64,000 nucleotides of DNA from Paraburkholderia ginsengiterrae (lineage in GTDB: Bacteria; Pseudomonadota; Gammaproteobacteria; Burkholderiales; Burkholderiaceae), in the NCBI RefSeq assembly GCF_001645125.1, contig NZ_LXKA01000330.1:1-64000 (forward strand). The letters run 5' to 3'. Under the pieces are notes generated by a model that saw only the letters and a list, made by a program, of their open reading frames with translations, did not search any database and was not told where the DNA came from. The position numbers and the translations under genes were made by a program. This document shows positions 1 through 8,551 of the stretch, piece by piece; within the stretch, counting starts at the first letter, position 1, and the number at the start of each line of letters is the position of its first letter.

Positions 1-2127
1 CACCCGGCGCATGCGATTCCGCCGCCGGGCGTCGCGTCGATCGATCAGGCGCTGCTCGACGCCTTGAAGGTGAAGGTCGGCGATACGGTGAAAGTCGGCA
101 GCCGCAACTTTACGATCGGCGCTTTGATCACGCGCGAACTCGACCGCGGTTTCTCGTTCGTCAATTTCTCGCCGCGCCTGATGATGCGCTCCGATGACGT
201 TCAGTCCACCGGTCTCATCACCTTCGGCAGCCGCGTTACCTATCGCTTGCTGGTCGCGGGGCAGGACGCACCGGTGGCGCAGTTCGCGCAATTCGCGCAT
301 GAGCGGGTGGATGGCGGCAAGATGCGCGGAGTCGCGCTCGAATCGTTGCAGGACGGCCAGCCGCAAGTCCGCCAGACACTCGATCGCGCGAGTCACTTTC
401 TCACGCTCGTGTCGCTGCTTACGGCGTTGCTCGCGGCCGTGGCAATCGCGATGGCCGCGCATCGATATATGCGTCGCCATCTGGACAGTTGCGCGGCGAT
501 GCGCTGTCTCGGCGTGAGCCAGGCGACGCTGCGCGCACTGTTCACGCTCGAATTCGTCGGGCTTGGGCTGATCGGCGGCTCGCTTGGCGTGATGCTCGGC
601 TACCTGGGGCATCTTGCGTTGCTGACGTGGCTCGGCAGTCTGATCGACGTCGTGCTGCCGTATCCGACGGCATGGCCGGCGCTCGAAGGGATTGCGGCGG
701 GTCTCGTGCTGCTGCTGGGCTTCGCGCTTCCGCCGCTGCTGCCGCTCACGCGCGTGCCGCCGGTGCGGGTGCTGCGTCGCGAATGGGGCGAGGCGGGGCG
801 CACCGCCTGGGCGGCGTACGCGCTCGGCATCGTGCTGTTCGCCGCGCTCTTGATCGTCGCGGCGGGTGAGTTGAAGCTGGGTGGGATTGTCGCCGGCGGA
901 TTCGCGGGCGGCTTGCTGGTGTTCGCGTGCATCGCGCGGCTGGCGCTGTGGGGCGCGGCGCGGGTCGTGCGCAGCGAGCGCGTGAATGCGGGGATCGGCT
1001 GGCGCTATGCGTTGGCGTCGCTTGAGAGGCGCAGCGGCGCGAGCGCGTTGCAGATCACCGCGCTCGGCATCGGCCTGATGTGTCTGCTGCTGATCGCGAT
1101 GACGCGCAACGATCTCGTGGCCGGCTGGCGTAAATCGACGCCGCCCGATGCGCCAAACGAATTCATCATCGACGTACAACCCGACCAGCGCGACGCCGTC
1201 ACGCAATATCTGAGCGCGCACGGCCTGCCCGGCACGGTGCTCGCGCCGATGGTGCGCGGCAGGCTGACGGCGATCAACGGCAAGCCGGTCAATCCTGACG
1301 CGTTCAAGGATGATGACGCCCGGCGCCTCGTGGATCGCGAGTTCAACCTGTCGTACACGACCGAGCTGCCCGACGACAACCGGCTCGCCGCCGGCACGTG
1401 GTACGGCGACACGAAGACGCCGCAGATTTCGATCGAGCAGGGGCTCGCCAAGCTGATCAAAGTGAAGCCCGGCGACATGCTGCGCTTCGACGTGACCGGC
1501 TTGCAGATCGACGCGCCGGTGACGAGTGTGCGCAAGCTCGACTGGGGTTCGTTCAAGGTCAACTTCTTCGTGCTGATGCCACCCGCGGCGTTGCAGGATT
1601 TCCCGGCGACCTTCATCACGAGCTTCCATTTGCCGCAGGAAAAGCAGTCCACGATCGACGGACTGATTGCGGCCTATCCGAACCTCACGGCCATCGACAC
1701 TGGTCCGATCCTCGCGCAGGTGCAGCGCGTGTTGCAGCAGGTGATCGGCGCCGTGCAGTTCCTGTTTGCCTTCACGCTCGCGGCGGGCGTGCTGGTGTTG
1801 TACGCGGCGCTCGCCGGCACGCGCGACGAGCGTATGCGAGAATCCGCGCTGCTGCGGGCGCTGGGCGCGTCGCATCGGCAAGTGCGCGCGGTGCAGATCG
1901 CCGAGTTTGTCGCGGTGGGCGCGCTGGCGGGCCTGATGGCGGCGGTGGGCGCGCAGGCCATTGGTTATGTGCTGGCCACGCGCGTGTTCGAGTTCTATCT
2001 GAGTTTCGATCCCTGGTTGCTGCCGGCGGGCGTTGCCGCCGGCATTGCGTGTGCCGGCGTCGGCGGCTGGCTGAGCTTGCGGCATGTGCTGGCGCGGCCC
2101 GCGTTGCAATCACTGCGGGACGCGTGA
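1..2127 (+). CDS. ABC transporter permease, FtsX/MacB type (YbbP-like), 5' partial
   Basis: The reading frame is open from the first base, so the true start lies before the window; 708 codons are visible. It is an inner-membrane permease with two FtsX-like blocks. The first membrane group lies near nt 390-820, with more hydrophobic segments near 820-970. A periplasmic region follows (about 1130-1720), then a final set of helices to the C terminus (about 1740-2110). The cytoplasmic loops that follow helices have the coupling sequence seen in this family, for example RESALLRALGASHRQVRAVQ. The double FtsX layout with a large periplasmic domain matches the YbbP family, which pairs with a LolD/YbbA-like ATPase; that gene should lie upstream. 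Cargo is unknown (lipid or lipoprotein export is a family-level guess). Confidence 0.85.
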   Translation, partial: HPAHAIPPPGVASIDQALLDALKVKVGDTVKVGSRNFTIGALITRELDRGFSFVNFSPRLMMRSDDVQSTGLITFGSRVTYRLLVAGQDAPVAQFAQFAHERVDGGKMRGVALESLQDGQPQVRQTLDRASHFLTLVSLLTALLAAVAIAMAAHRYMRRHLDSCAAMRCLGVSQATLRALFTLEFVGLGLIGGSLGVMLGYLGHLALLTWLGSLIDVVLPYPTAWPALEGIAAGLVLLLGFALPPLLPLTRVPPVRVLRREWGEAGRTAWAAYALGIVLFAALLIVAAGELKLGGIVAGGFAGGLLVFACIARLALWGAARVVRSERVNAGIGWRYALASLERRSGASALQITALGIGLMCLLLIAMTRNDLVAGWRKSTPPDAPNEFIIDVQPDQRDAVTQYLSAHGLPGTVLAPMVRGRLTAINGKPVNPDAFKDDDARRLVDREFNLSYTTELPDDNRLAAGTWYGDTKTPQISIEQGLAKLIKVKPGDMLRFDVTGLQIDAPVTSVRKLDWGSFKVNFFVLMPPAALQDFPATFITSFHLPQEKQSTIDGLIAAYPNLTAIDTGPILAQVQRVLQQVIGAVQFLFAFTLAAGVLVLYAALAGTRDERMRESALLRALGASHRQVRAVQIAEFVAVGALAGLMAAVGAQAIGYVLATRVFEFYLSFDPWLLPAGVAAGIACAGVGGWLSLRHVLARPALQSLRDA

Positions 2128-2153
2128 ATTTTCTATCTGGCTGGTAAGTGGGT

Positions 2154-2567
2154 ATGAGCGATTTGAACAACGAAGTGCCGGCGGCGCAGCCGACGGCCTT
2201 CGAACTGGTGGGCGGCGAAGCGCGAGTGCGCGAACTGGTCGACCGTTTTTATGACCTGATGGATCTCGAAGCGGATTTCGCCGGCATCCGGGCTTTGCAT
2301 CCGGAGTCGCTCGACGGTTCACGCGACAAGTTTTTCTGGTTTTTGTGCGGCTGGCTGGGCGGCCCCGATCATTACATCAGCCGCTTTGGCCATCCGCGCC
2401 TGCGCGCGCGGCATTTGCCGTTTGCGATTGCTTCCAGCGAGCGCGATCAGTGGCTGCGATGCATGGCATGGGCCATGGAAGACATCGGCCTTGCCGAGCC
2501 GCTGAGGGAGCGTTTGCTCGGCTCTTTCTTCGAGACCGCCGATTGGATGCGCAACCGGAATGGTTGA
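2154..2567 (+). CDS. Group II truncated haemoglobin (YjbI/TrHbO-like)
   Basis: A 137-residue globin of the 2-on-2 truncated type. The haem proximal histidine is visible in RARHLPF (His87), preceded by the FGHPRLRARHLPF signature typical of group II globins. A Tyr at the B10-like position (Tyr33 in RFYDLM) and a Trp-rich G-helix (WLRCMAWAMED) also fit. Such proteins bind O2 or NO and protect against oxidative or nitrosative stress; the ligand chemistry here is inference. I chose the ATG at 2154 over an in-frame GTG at 2148. It starts 26 bases after the permease stop and its end overlaps the start of the DUF924 gene by 8 bases, so the two are translationally coupled. Confidence 0.88.
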   Translation: MSDLNNEVPAAQPTAFELVGGEARVRELVDRFYDLMDLEADFAGIRALHPESLDGSRDKFFWFLCGWLGGPDHYISRFGHPRLRARHLPFAIASSERDQWLRCMAWAMEDIGLAEPLRERLLGSFFETADWMRNRNG

Positions 2568-3210
2568 CGACGCTTCTCGGCGGACCCTCCGCACGGTTTT
2601 GATTGAGTCGACGGCAGATTACGCCGGACTGCCTCAGGCCGCACGCGCGGTGCTCGACTGCTGGTTCGGCACGCCGGACGAGCCGGACTTCGGCGTCGCG
2701 CGTAAAAGCTGGTTTGCCCGCGACGCAGCCTTCGATACGATGCTGCGAGAACGCTTCGGATCCCTGATCGATGCGGCCCGCGAGTCGCGGCTCGACGACT
2801 GGACTGCCACGCCGCTCGGCATGCTGGCGCTGATCGTCGTGCTGGATCAGTTCTCACGCAACTGTCACCGCAACACGCCGCGCGCGTTCGACGGCGATCA
2901 GAAGGCCTTGCGTACCGCGCAGCAGATGGTCGCGAGCGGCGCCGACCGTGTGTTGCCGAGCGCGCACCATCGCGCGTTCGCGTATCTGCCGTTTGAACAT
3001 GACGAAACGATGGCTAGCCAGCACGAGTCGATGCGTCTGTTCAAACAGCTGGACGCGGAGCCGGGTGGCGAGTCGTACTACCGGTTCGCGGTACGGCACG
3101 CGGAGATCATCGAGCGATTCGGACGTTTTCCGCATCGTAATGCGGTGCTTGGGCGTGTCTCGACGGCTGAAGAAGCTGACTTCCTGCGCAAACCCGGATC
3201 ATCCTTCTAG
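2560..3210 (+). CDS. DUF924 family protein
   Basis: A 216-residue soluble protein of the DUF924 (TPR-like helical) family. The family pattern begins near residue 25 (ARAVLDCWFGTPDEPDF) and continues through WFARDAAFDTMLRERFG, a central IVVLDQFSRN and FAYLPFEHDE. Function is unknown; members are all-helical and appear cytoplasmic. The ATG at 2560 overlaps the haemoglobin gene's 3' end, so the first 15-20 residues may be non-homologous filler and a later start is possible. It converges on the glycosyltransferase gene on the other strand. Confidence 0.85.
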   Translation: MVDDASRRTLRTVLIESTADYAGLPQAARAVLDCWFGTPDEPDFGVARKSWFARDAAFDTMLRERFGSLIDAARESRLDDWTATPLGMLALIVVLDQFSRNCHRNTPRAFDGDQKALRTAQQMVASGADRVLPSAHHRAFAYLPFEHDETMASQHESMRLFKQLDAEPGGESYYRFAVRHAEIIERFGRFPHRNAVLGRVSTAEEADFLRKPGSSF

Positions 3211-3212
3211 CA

Positions 3213-3234
3213 GCGCGGGAGCCTGCCCCCGCGC
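3213..3234. terminator. GC-rich hairpin between convergent genes
   Basis: A 7-bp GC stem (3213-3219 with 3228-3234) lies in the 42-base gap between the DUF924 stop and the glycosyltransferase stop. There is no clear T-run on either side, so termination is inferred from position only. Confidence 0.3.
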
Positions 3235-3252
3235 CTGCAGCGATAGCGAGCT

Positions 3253-5226
3253 CTATTTGCCGGGTGCAGCCTGGGCGGCAGACGGCGTGCGCTGGAATAC
3301 GCGCAGCAATTCGTCCGTGTCGCCCGGACGCGCGCCCGACCAGAACAGGCGCCACTCGCCCGCCGGCTCGCGCGCATTGTCGCGACGGCTCTGCTGGATC
3401 AACCACGTGCATTCGGTCGCACTCGTGTCGGCAGTCGGTCGATGCTCGATGCCGCTGTAGTAGTAGAGCATCGGCGCTTCGGATTCGCCGAGCCCGGTGC
3501 TCGCCATGCAATCGCCGTCGTTCCATTCGATATTGATCTTCGTGCTGAGGCTTTCGAACACCGAGCGGTAGCTTTTTGCATAGTCGAGCCACGGCAGCAG
3601 CAACGTGCTCACCAGCCCCCACGCGAGAATCGCGCCGGCACACCAGCTCAGCGCGCCGCGCCATTTGCCGGCGTACTTGAAGACCGGCAGCAGCCAGAGC
3701 CAGCCGAAAGTCATCAGCAAGGCGGCGACGATCAGACCAGGTTTGACCGGCAGCACCCAATCGAGCGGCAACCAGCGGCCCAGGCGATGCAGCGACGCGT
3801 GCGTGTTCGCCGGGTTGCTCATGATCGACCAGATGATCCACGCCAGCGCGGCGACGCTGCCGAACAGCACACGGCTTGCCATGTCCCAGCTCACGTGCAC
3901 GCGGCGCGGCAGCTTCTCGACGCCTTGCATCGCCAGCACGGCGAGCGGGGCGATGAAGGGCAGAATGTAGAGTTCGCGAACTGTCGCCGAGCTTTGCAGC
4001 ACGGCGAAGCCGGTGCCTGCGAAGATGGCCGGCAGCGCCACGCGTGGATCGCGCCAGCGCCGCCACGCGCCCCCTGCGAGGGCGGCTACGGCAAGCGGCA
4101 CCACCGGGAAGCCGACGCTTAGCGCCGTGCGCAGCACAAACAGTCGGCTCTCGTTTTCGGAGCCGAGTTCGGCCACTGAAAAGCCGAAAAAGCGGCCGAC
4201 ATTGTTATCCCACAGCCAGACTTTGAAGAGCGCCTCGGAGTGCAGATAGAAACAGATCGGCCAGATCAGCGCGAAGGGCGCGCAGACCAGTGCGGCGACG
4301 CCGAGCGCGCCGGCAAAGCTGCGGGTGCGGCAAGCGGGATAGAGCGCCAGCACCGCGCAGGTGGTCGCGCCGAACACGAGTGGCACGAACAGGCCCTTGG
4401 CCAGCAAGGACACGCCGACGCCCGCGCCGTACATCGCTGCGCCGCTGAGCACGGCGTGACGCCGGCGGCGCGCGTCGACCGGCAGCAGGCGGGCCTCGTC
4501 GCGCAAATGCACGAGCACCAGTTCGAACAGTCCGCAGAAGCCGAGGGCGGCGCCGGCCATCAGCGCGACGTCGGTCATCATGTCGTGCACGTGTTTGATG
4601 ACGACAAGCGTGCTGGCGAAGAGCGCGAGCGTGCCGATCACGCGGAGGTCGAACCAGCTCGCGGCGGCCACGGCGCGGCGGGCGACGCGTGCCGTGTAGT
4701 AGGCGGTCAGCCCGGCAAACAGCGCGCTCGCGAGACGTGCCGCGTCGTGCAAGGGCAGGTAGCGGCCGAACATCCACGCGAGGCCGGCGGCGACCCAATC
4801 GTAGATTGGCGGTTTTTCGACGAAAGGCTGGCCAGCGTTGGTCGGCACGACCAGATCGCCGGTATCGAGCATGTGCTGGATGATGCCGAACGTGTAGGTT
4901 TCGTCCTGCTTCCACGGCTCATGGCCCAAGGTGCCCGGCAACAGCCACGCGCACAGGATCGCCAGCGCAACCAGCCACATCAGCGGGCGGACGGAGGTGA
5001 GCGCGCGCCAGCGCCGTGCGCCGCGCGCGGCGCGATCAGCCGGGCTGGCAGAGCCGGGCGGCGCGGCAGGTTGCGCGGGCGCTTCGGGCTCGGCTGCGTG
5101 TTCGCTCAGCGTGAGCGCGGCGTCGCCGGCAAAGCGTGCCGAGCCGGCGGGCGTGCTGTCGGCCGGCTCGGTTGCCGCGGCCGCGGCATTCCCCGTGCGC
5201 CAGGGCGCGGAAGATTTTTCTGGCAT
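3253..5226 (-). CDS. ArnT-like GT-C glycosyltransferase (family 39/PMT type)
   Basis: A 657-residue polytopic membrane protein. After about 80 Ala/Pro-rich, probably disordered residues comes the first helix (about 82-98). It is followed at once by a periplasmic loop with the GT-C signature: an acidic pair in KQDETYTF (near residue 108) and the QPFVEKPPIYDW motif (near 137), both typical of ArnT and other lipid-phosphate-sugar-dependent transferases. At least ten further hydrophobic segments follow. I chose the ATG at 5226, preceded by AGAG, because the residues encoded upstream do not resemble the family. The acceptor may be lipid A or another glycolipid, but no Ara4N operon is adjacent, so naming it arnT is not supported. 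Confidence 0.8.
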   Translation of the reverse strand: MPEKSSAPWRTGNAAAAATEPADSTPAGSARFAGDAALTLSEHAAEPEAPAQPAAPPGSASPADRAARGARRWRALTSVRPLMWLVALAILCAWLLPGTLGHEPWKQDETYTFGIIQHMLDTGDLVVPTNAGQPFVEKPPIYDWVAAGLAWMFGRYLPLHDAARLASALFAGLTAYYTARVARRAVAAASWFDLRVIGTLALFASTLVVIKHVHDMMTDVALMAGAALGFCGLFELVLVHLRDEARLLPVDARRRRHAVLSGAAMYGAGVGVSLLAKGLFVPLVFGATTCAVLALYPACRTRSFAGALGVAALVCAPFALIWPICFYLHSEALFKVWLWDNNVGRFFGFSVAELGSENESRLFVLRTALSVGFPVVPLAVAALAGGAWRRWRDPRVALPAIFAGTGFAVLQSSATVRELYILPFIAPLAVLAMQGVEKLPRRVHVSWDMASRVLFGSVAALAWIIWSIMSNPANTHASLHRLGRWLPLDWVLPVKPGLIVAALLMTFGWLWLLPVFKYAGKWRGALSWCAGAILAWGLVSTLLLPWLDYAKSYRSVFESLSTKINIEWNDGDCMASTGLGESEAPMLYYYSGIEHRPTADTSATECTWLIQQSRRDNAREPAGEWRLFWSGARPGDTDELLRVFQRTPSAAQAAPGK

Positions 5227-5315
5227 GAGATCTCTACTCGCCGTACGCAGCGGCATGGGCTGCGTACTGATGTTTTTGGCTGTGGGCCGCACGCAAATGC
5301 ATGCGAGCCGCAGCG

Positions 5316-5321
5316 ATTGTA
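5316..5321 (-). promoter_or_regulatory. Candidate -10 box for the glycosyltransferase gene
   Basis: On the minus strand TACAAT lies about 90 bases before the chosen ATG. A small inverted repeat (CTGTA, 3-base centre, TACAG) sits about 20 bases further upstream. No good -35 hexamer was found. Confidence 0.3.
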
Positions 5322-5476
5322 GCCGTCGTTTATTACTGTAGATTACAGAAAAGGCGTGCGATCCGTGCGCTAGTTCGGCGCATGACTCCGATTCCACGTT
5401 AAATCGGTGGGAATTTGCTGTCAGGAAGGGGTGCGGATTCGCAAGGCCGTGTGCCGCGCGCCGCGGGGCGGGCCTG

Positions 5477-6223
5477 TTAACGTCCGCCGGACACGTCGAG
5501 CAGGGCGCCCGTCACGTACGACGCGGCATCGCTCAGCAACCAGACGATGCTTTCGGCCACTTCGTCGGCGGTGCCGGGACGGCCGATCGGCGTGGTGGCG
5601 CCGAGTTGGGCGGCGCGCTCGGGCTTGCCTCCGCTAGCATGGATTTCCGTGTCGATCAGGCCAGGGCGCACCGCATTCACGCGCACGCCTTGCGGGCCGA
5701 GTTCCTTGGCGAGGCCGAGCGTCATCGTGTCGACGGCGCCTTTGGAGCTGGCGTAATCGATGTATTCGTTCGGCGACCCCAGGCGGGACGCCGCCGACGA
5801 GAGGTTGACGATCACGCCGCCCGTGCCGCCGCGATGCGTCGACATGCGCCGCGCGGCTTCGCGCGCGCACAGAAACGCGCCGAGCACGTTGACGTCGAAC
5901 ATGCGTTTCAGGCGCGCGAGGTCCATGTCGGCAAGCTGGCTCGAGGGCGCGACGATGCCGGCGTTGTTGACAAGGGCGTCGAGCCGGCCGAACGTCTGCT
6001 GCACCGTATCGAACATGGCGATGACATCGGCCTCGCTCGCGACGTCGCCTGCCACGGCCACCGCGCGGCCGCCGGCGCGTTCCACTTCGGCCACGGTGTT
6101 CTGCGCGGCCGCGAGATTGCTCGCGTAATTCACGCCGACCGACCAGCCTTGCGCGCCCAGCAAACGCGCGGTCGCGCGGCCAATGCCGCGGCTGCCACCG
6201 GTGATCAGAACGGCTTTCGTCAT
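5477..6223 (-). CDS. SDR family oxidoreductase (FabG-like)
   Basis: A 248-residue classical short-chain dehydrogenase/reductase. The nucleotide-binding TGGSRGIG is at residues 8-15, NNAG at 86-89, the catalytic Ser near 142 and the YxxxK pair at Tyr157/Lys161; the C-terminal DVSGGR ending is typical. A basic residue (Arg12) within the glycine motif is compatible with NADP(H). It is the last gene of a TetR-LOG-SDR run, 31 bases after the LOG gene and with a GAGG ribosome site. The substrate is not evident: FabG-like reduction of 3-ketoacyl groups and xenobiotic carbonyl reduction are both possible. Confidence 0.9.
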   Translation of the reverse strand: MTKAVLITGGSRGIGRATARLLGAQGWSVGVNYASNLAAAQNTVAEVERAGGRAVAVAGDVASEADVIAMFDTVQQTFGRLDALVNNAGIVAPSSQLADMDLARLKRMFDVNVLGAFLCAREAARRMSTHRGGTGGVIVNLSSAASRLGSPNEYIDYASSKGAVDTMTLGLAKELGPQGVRVNAVRPGLIDTEIHASGGKPERAAQLGATTPIGRPGTADEVAESIVWLLSDAASYVTGALLDVSGGR

Positions 6224-6254
6224 CGCAACCTCATGCTTCGGGTAGGGGGCGTTC

Positions 6255-6839
6255 TTAGACCGAATCGACCTTGATCGCCCATTTGTCCTTGGCGGGCGGC
6301 TGATAGCCTTGCAGCTTGCCGATCAGCGCGGCGGGATCGGCATCCACTTGCAGGATGTCGAAATACGTCTGGCGCATGAAGCCTTCGTCCACGGTGTGCT
6401 GCAACAGGTTGATCAACGGATCGTAGAAGCCGTCGATATTCAGCAGTGCCACCGGTTTCTGGTGGTAGCCGAGTTGCGCCCACGTGTAGACCTCGAACAG
6501 CTCTTCGAGCGTGCCCGCGCCGCCCGGCAAGGCGACGAAAGCATCGGACAGGTCGGCCATCATTTTCTTGCGATGGTGCATGTCGGGCACCACATGCAAT
6601 TCGGTCAGGCCGTCATGGCCGACTTCCTTGTTCACCAGCAGCTCGGGAATCACGCCGATCGCGCGGCCGCCTTCGGCCATGACCGTGTCGGCGATCACAC
6701 CCATCAGGCCGACCTTGCCGCCGCCATACACCAGCGCGAGATCGGCTTGCACGAGCGCGCGGCCGAAGGCGCGCGCCGCTTGCGCATACAACGGTTTGGC
6801 TCCGTTGGAGGAGCCGCAATACACACACACCGACTTCAT
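6255..6839 (-). CDS. LOG family (TIGR00730) nucleotide phosphoribohydrolase
   Basis: A 194-residue Rossmann-fold protein of the LONELY GUY family, which removes ribose 5'-phosphate from cytokinin-type or AMP nucleotides. The diagnostic PGGxGTxxE motif is at residues 105-113 and the preceding Arg-Lys pair (HHRKKMM, about 90-91) completes the active site; YCGSSNG near the N terminus is also characteristic. Start: ATG at 6839, two bases after the TetR stop, with GAAGGACG as ribosome site; an upstream in-frame TTG overlapping the TetR stop is less likely. Whether it acts on cytokinins (plausible in a plant-associated bacterium) or in nucleotide housekeeping cannot be told from sequence. Confidence 0.9.
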   Translation of the reverse strand: MKSVCVYCGSSNGAKPLYAQAARAFGRALVQADLALVYGGGKVGLMGVIADTVMAEGGRAIGVIPELLVNKEVGHDGLTELHVVPDMHHRKKMMADLSDAFVALPGGAGTLEELFEVYTWAQLGYHQKPVALLNIDGFYDPLINLLQHTVDEGFMRQTYFDILQVDADPAALIGKLQGYQPPAKDKWAIKVDSV

Positions 6840-6841
6840 GT

Positions 6842-7567
6842 TCAAACGTCCTTCGGTTCGTTGCGGGGCGCGGCGCCTTCCTTCGGTGGCAGGTAGTCAT
6901 AAAACTCGCGCTTGGGCATCTTGCCCGACACGAGGTCGTCGAACAGCTGCCGCGAGCGGCCGCGCAGGTAAGGCGCCATCAGCGACACGATCTGCACGCT
7001 CACCTGGTGCAGCTCCGCGCGAATTGCTTCCTGCTCGTTGTACTTGCGCGGGTTCATCACGAACTGATAGGACAGCCAGTACGTGCCGATCACGCCGACG
7101 TTGGTGGCGATCACGTGCAGTTCCTCGGGTGTGGCGACCATTTCGCCGTCGGCCACGAGCTGATCGCAGAACTGGCTGGCAAAGCGCACCTTGTGGCTGA
7201 TGATCTGCTTGAAGTGCGTTTCCAGCGTGCGATTGCGCGCGAGCAGATCGTTCAGGTCACGATACAGGAAGCGATAGCGCCACGTGAAATCGACCATGTA
7301 CTGCAGATACGACCACATTTCGTCGATGGTCGCGCGGTGGTCGTCGGGAAAACGCAGACGCTTTTCGATCTCCTGCTCGAACTGGCTGAAGATGCTGTTG
7401 ATGATGTCGTCTTTGTTGCGGAAGTGGTAGTACAGGTTGCCTGGACTGATTTCCATTTCCTCGGCGATCGTTGTCGTCGTGACGTTCGGCTCGCCGATTT
7501 CATTGAACAGCTTCAACGACAGTTCGAGAATCCGTTCGCGCGTGCGGCGGGGAGGTTTGGCTTCCAT
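6842..7567 (-). CDS. TetR/AcrR family transcriptional regulator
   Basis: A 241-residue regulator with an N-terminal TetR helix-turn-helix (about residues 16-60; recognition part EISPGNLYYHFRNKDDI) and a larger alpha-helical ligand domain. It is the first gene of the run with LOG and SDR, separated by only a few bases, so it probably autoregulates the operon. It starts at ATG 7567 with GGACGAC as ribosome site. A good sigma70-type promoter lies about 230 bases upstream, leaving a long structured leader. The inducer is unknown. Confidence 0.9.
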   Translation of the reverse strand: MEAKPPRRTRERILELSLKLFNEIGEPNVTTTTIAEEMEISPGNLYYHFRNKDDIINSIFSQFEQEIEKRLRFPDDHRATIDEMWSYLQYMVDFTWRYRFLYRDLNDLLARNRTLETHFKQIISHKVRFASQFCDQLVADGEMVATPEELHVIATNVGVIGTYWLSYQFVMNPRKYNEQEAIRAELHQVSVQIVSLMAPYLRGRSRQLFDDLVSGKMPKREFYDYLPPKEGAAPRNEPKDV

Positions 7568-7904
7568 GTCGTCCGGCCCTGGTTACGCCGGGCTGCGCGC
7601 GCGAGGGCAAGCCGCCGCTGCGTTGTCCACCCGGACGCGGTTGGTATATGTTGAGCGCCCCCAAACCTGTCGCTGCACGGCAGGTCCCCCGAGGGGGCAA
7701 TCTCCCAATCTCCGAAGGGAATTCCCCTTGGGGTGGGCGACTTCCTGCGGAGCGGAAAACCCGGGGCGGCCCAGCGTTTTCTTGTGAGACTATCGGACGA
7801 TTATAAACCGAGCGTTCTTATACCAAGCGGATACTCAGGGTTTTCATTTGATGGGGTGGCGGCGCGGCTCGCCGCGCGACGCTAAAGCGGCCGGCGGCGC
7901 GGGT
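7568..7904 (-). other. 337-bp intergenic region: structured leader and promoter of the TetR operon
   Basis: No gene is seen here. Three adjacent hairpins lie inside the presumed 5' UTR: 7665-7672 with 7678-7685, 7686-7690 with 7693-7697, and 7715-7719 with 7724-7729. The promoter boxes listed separately are at 7800-7827. The remaining 75 bases up to the dgkA stop hold nothing recognisable. The GC-rich, hairpin-dense block resembles repeated intergenic elements of Burkholderiaceae, but no second copy is in this window. Confidence 0.5.
7800..7827 (-). promoter_or_regulatory. Sigma70-type promoter for the TetR-LOG-SDR operon
   Basis: On the minus strand a perfect TATAAT (7800-7805) is preceded, 16 bases away, by CTTGGT (7822-7827). 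This puts the transcript start near 7793, about 225 bases before the TetR ATG. Confidence 0.5.
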
Positions 7905-8531
7905 TCATAGCCACGCTTTGACCCAGCGCACGACGAGCGGTCCGACGAGCAGCAGCCACGTCATCACGCACATGCCGAGTGCGACCATTACGGCCGCGCT
8001 GCCGAGATCCTTGGCGCGGCGCGACAGTTCGTGGCGTTCGAGCGAGATGCGATCGATTGCCGCTTCCACACTCGAATTCAGCAGTTCGACGATCAGCACC
8101 AGCAGCACGGAGCCGAGCAGCAACACACGCGACACCGGCTCGACCGGCACCAGCACGCCGCATGGGATCAGGATCGCCGCCAGCGTGAGTTCCTGGCGAA
8201 ACGCGCTTTCCTCGCGAATCGCCACGCGAAATCCGGCGAGCGAATTTTTCATCGCGTGCCAGGCGCGTGTCAGGCCGCGATTGCCCTTGTACGGGTTGAA
8301 GGGCAGCGGGGCGAAGGGATCGTCAGGGCTGAGCGGTTCGTGTTGCGCGTCATGCTGGATGTCGCTCGCGCCATTCACACCCTTCAAACCATGCGCGTGA
8401 TCCCCTTGATCCGGTGCGCCGGGGTGGGCCACGTCGTCGAACGGCTCGATGCTGGCGGTGTTGCCGTCGGCATCGAGAGCGCTTAGCGCGCCATTCGGCG
8501 CGCGTCTTGCAATGGATGGTCTGTTTTGCAT
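7905..8531 (-). CDS. dgkA: Diacylglycerol kinase (DgkA family) with long N-terminal extension
   Basis: The C-terminal 120 residues form a bacterial DgkA: an amphipathic start with an acidic residue in EESAFRQE (near residue 108), the ELLNSSVEAAIDRI motif (catalytic/metal Glu near 156) and three membrane helices (about 116-130, 137-152 and 178-202). DgkA phosphorylates diacylglycerol or undecaprenol at the inner membrane to recycle lipids. The odd part is a polar, low-complexity N-terminal stretch of roughly 80 residues; E. coli DgkA is about 120 residues in all. I chose ATG 8531, but an internal start near the kinase domain cannot be excluded. It follows the GT4 gene by 20 bases. Confidence 0.85.
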   Translation of the reverse strand: MQNRPSIARRAPNGALSALDADGNTASIEPFDDVAHPGAPDQGDHAHGLKGVNGASDIQHDAQHEPLSPDDPFAPLPFNPYKGNRGLTRAWHAMKNSLAGFRVAIREESAFRQELTLAAILIPCGVLVPVEPVSRVLLLGSVLLVLIVELLNSSVEAAIDRISLERHELSRRAKDLGSAAVMVALGMCVMTWLLLVGPLVVRWVKAWL

Positions 8532-8551
8532 GGACGGCCCGGTACGCCGCG

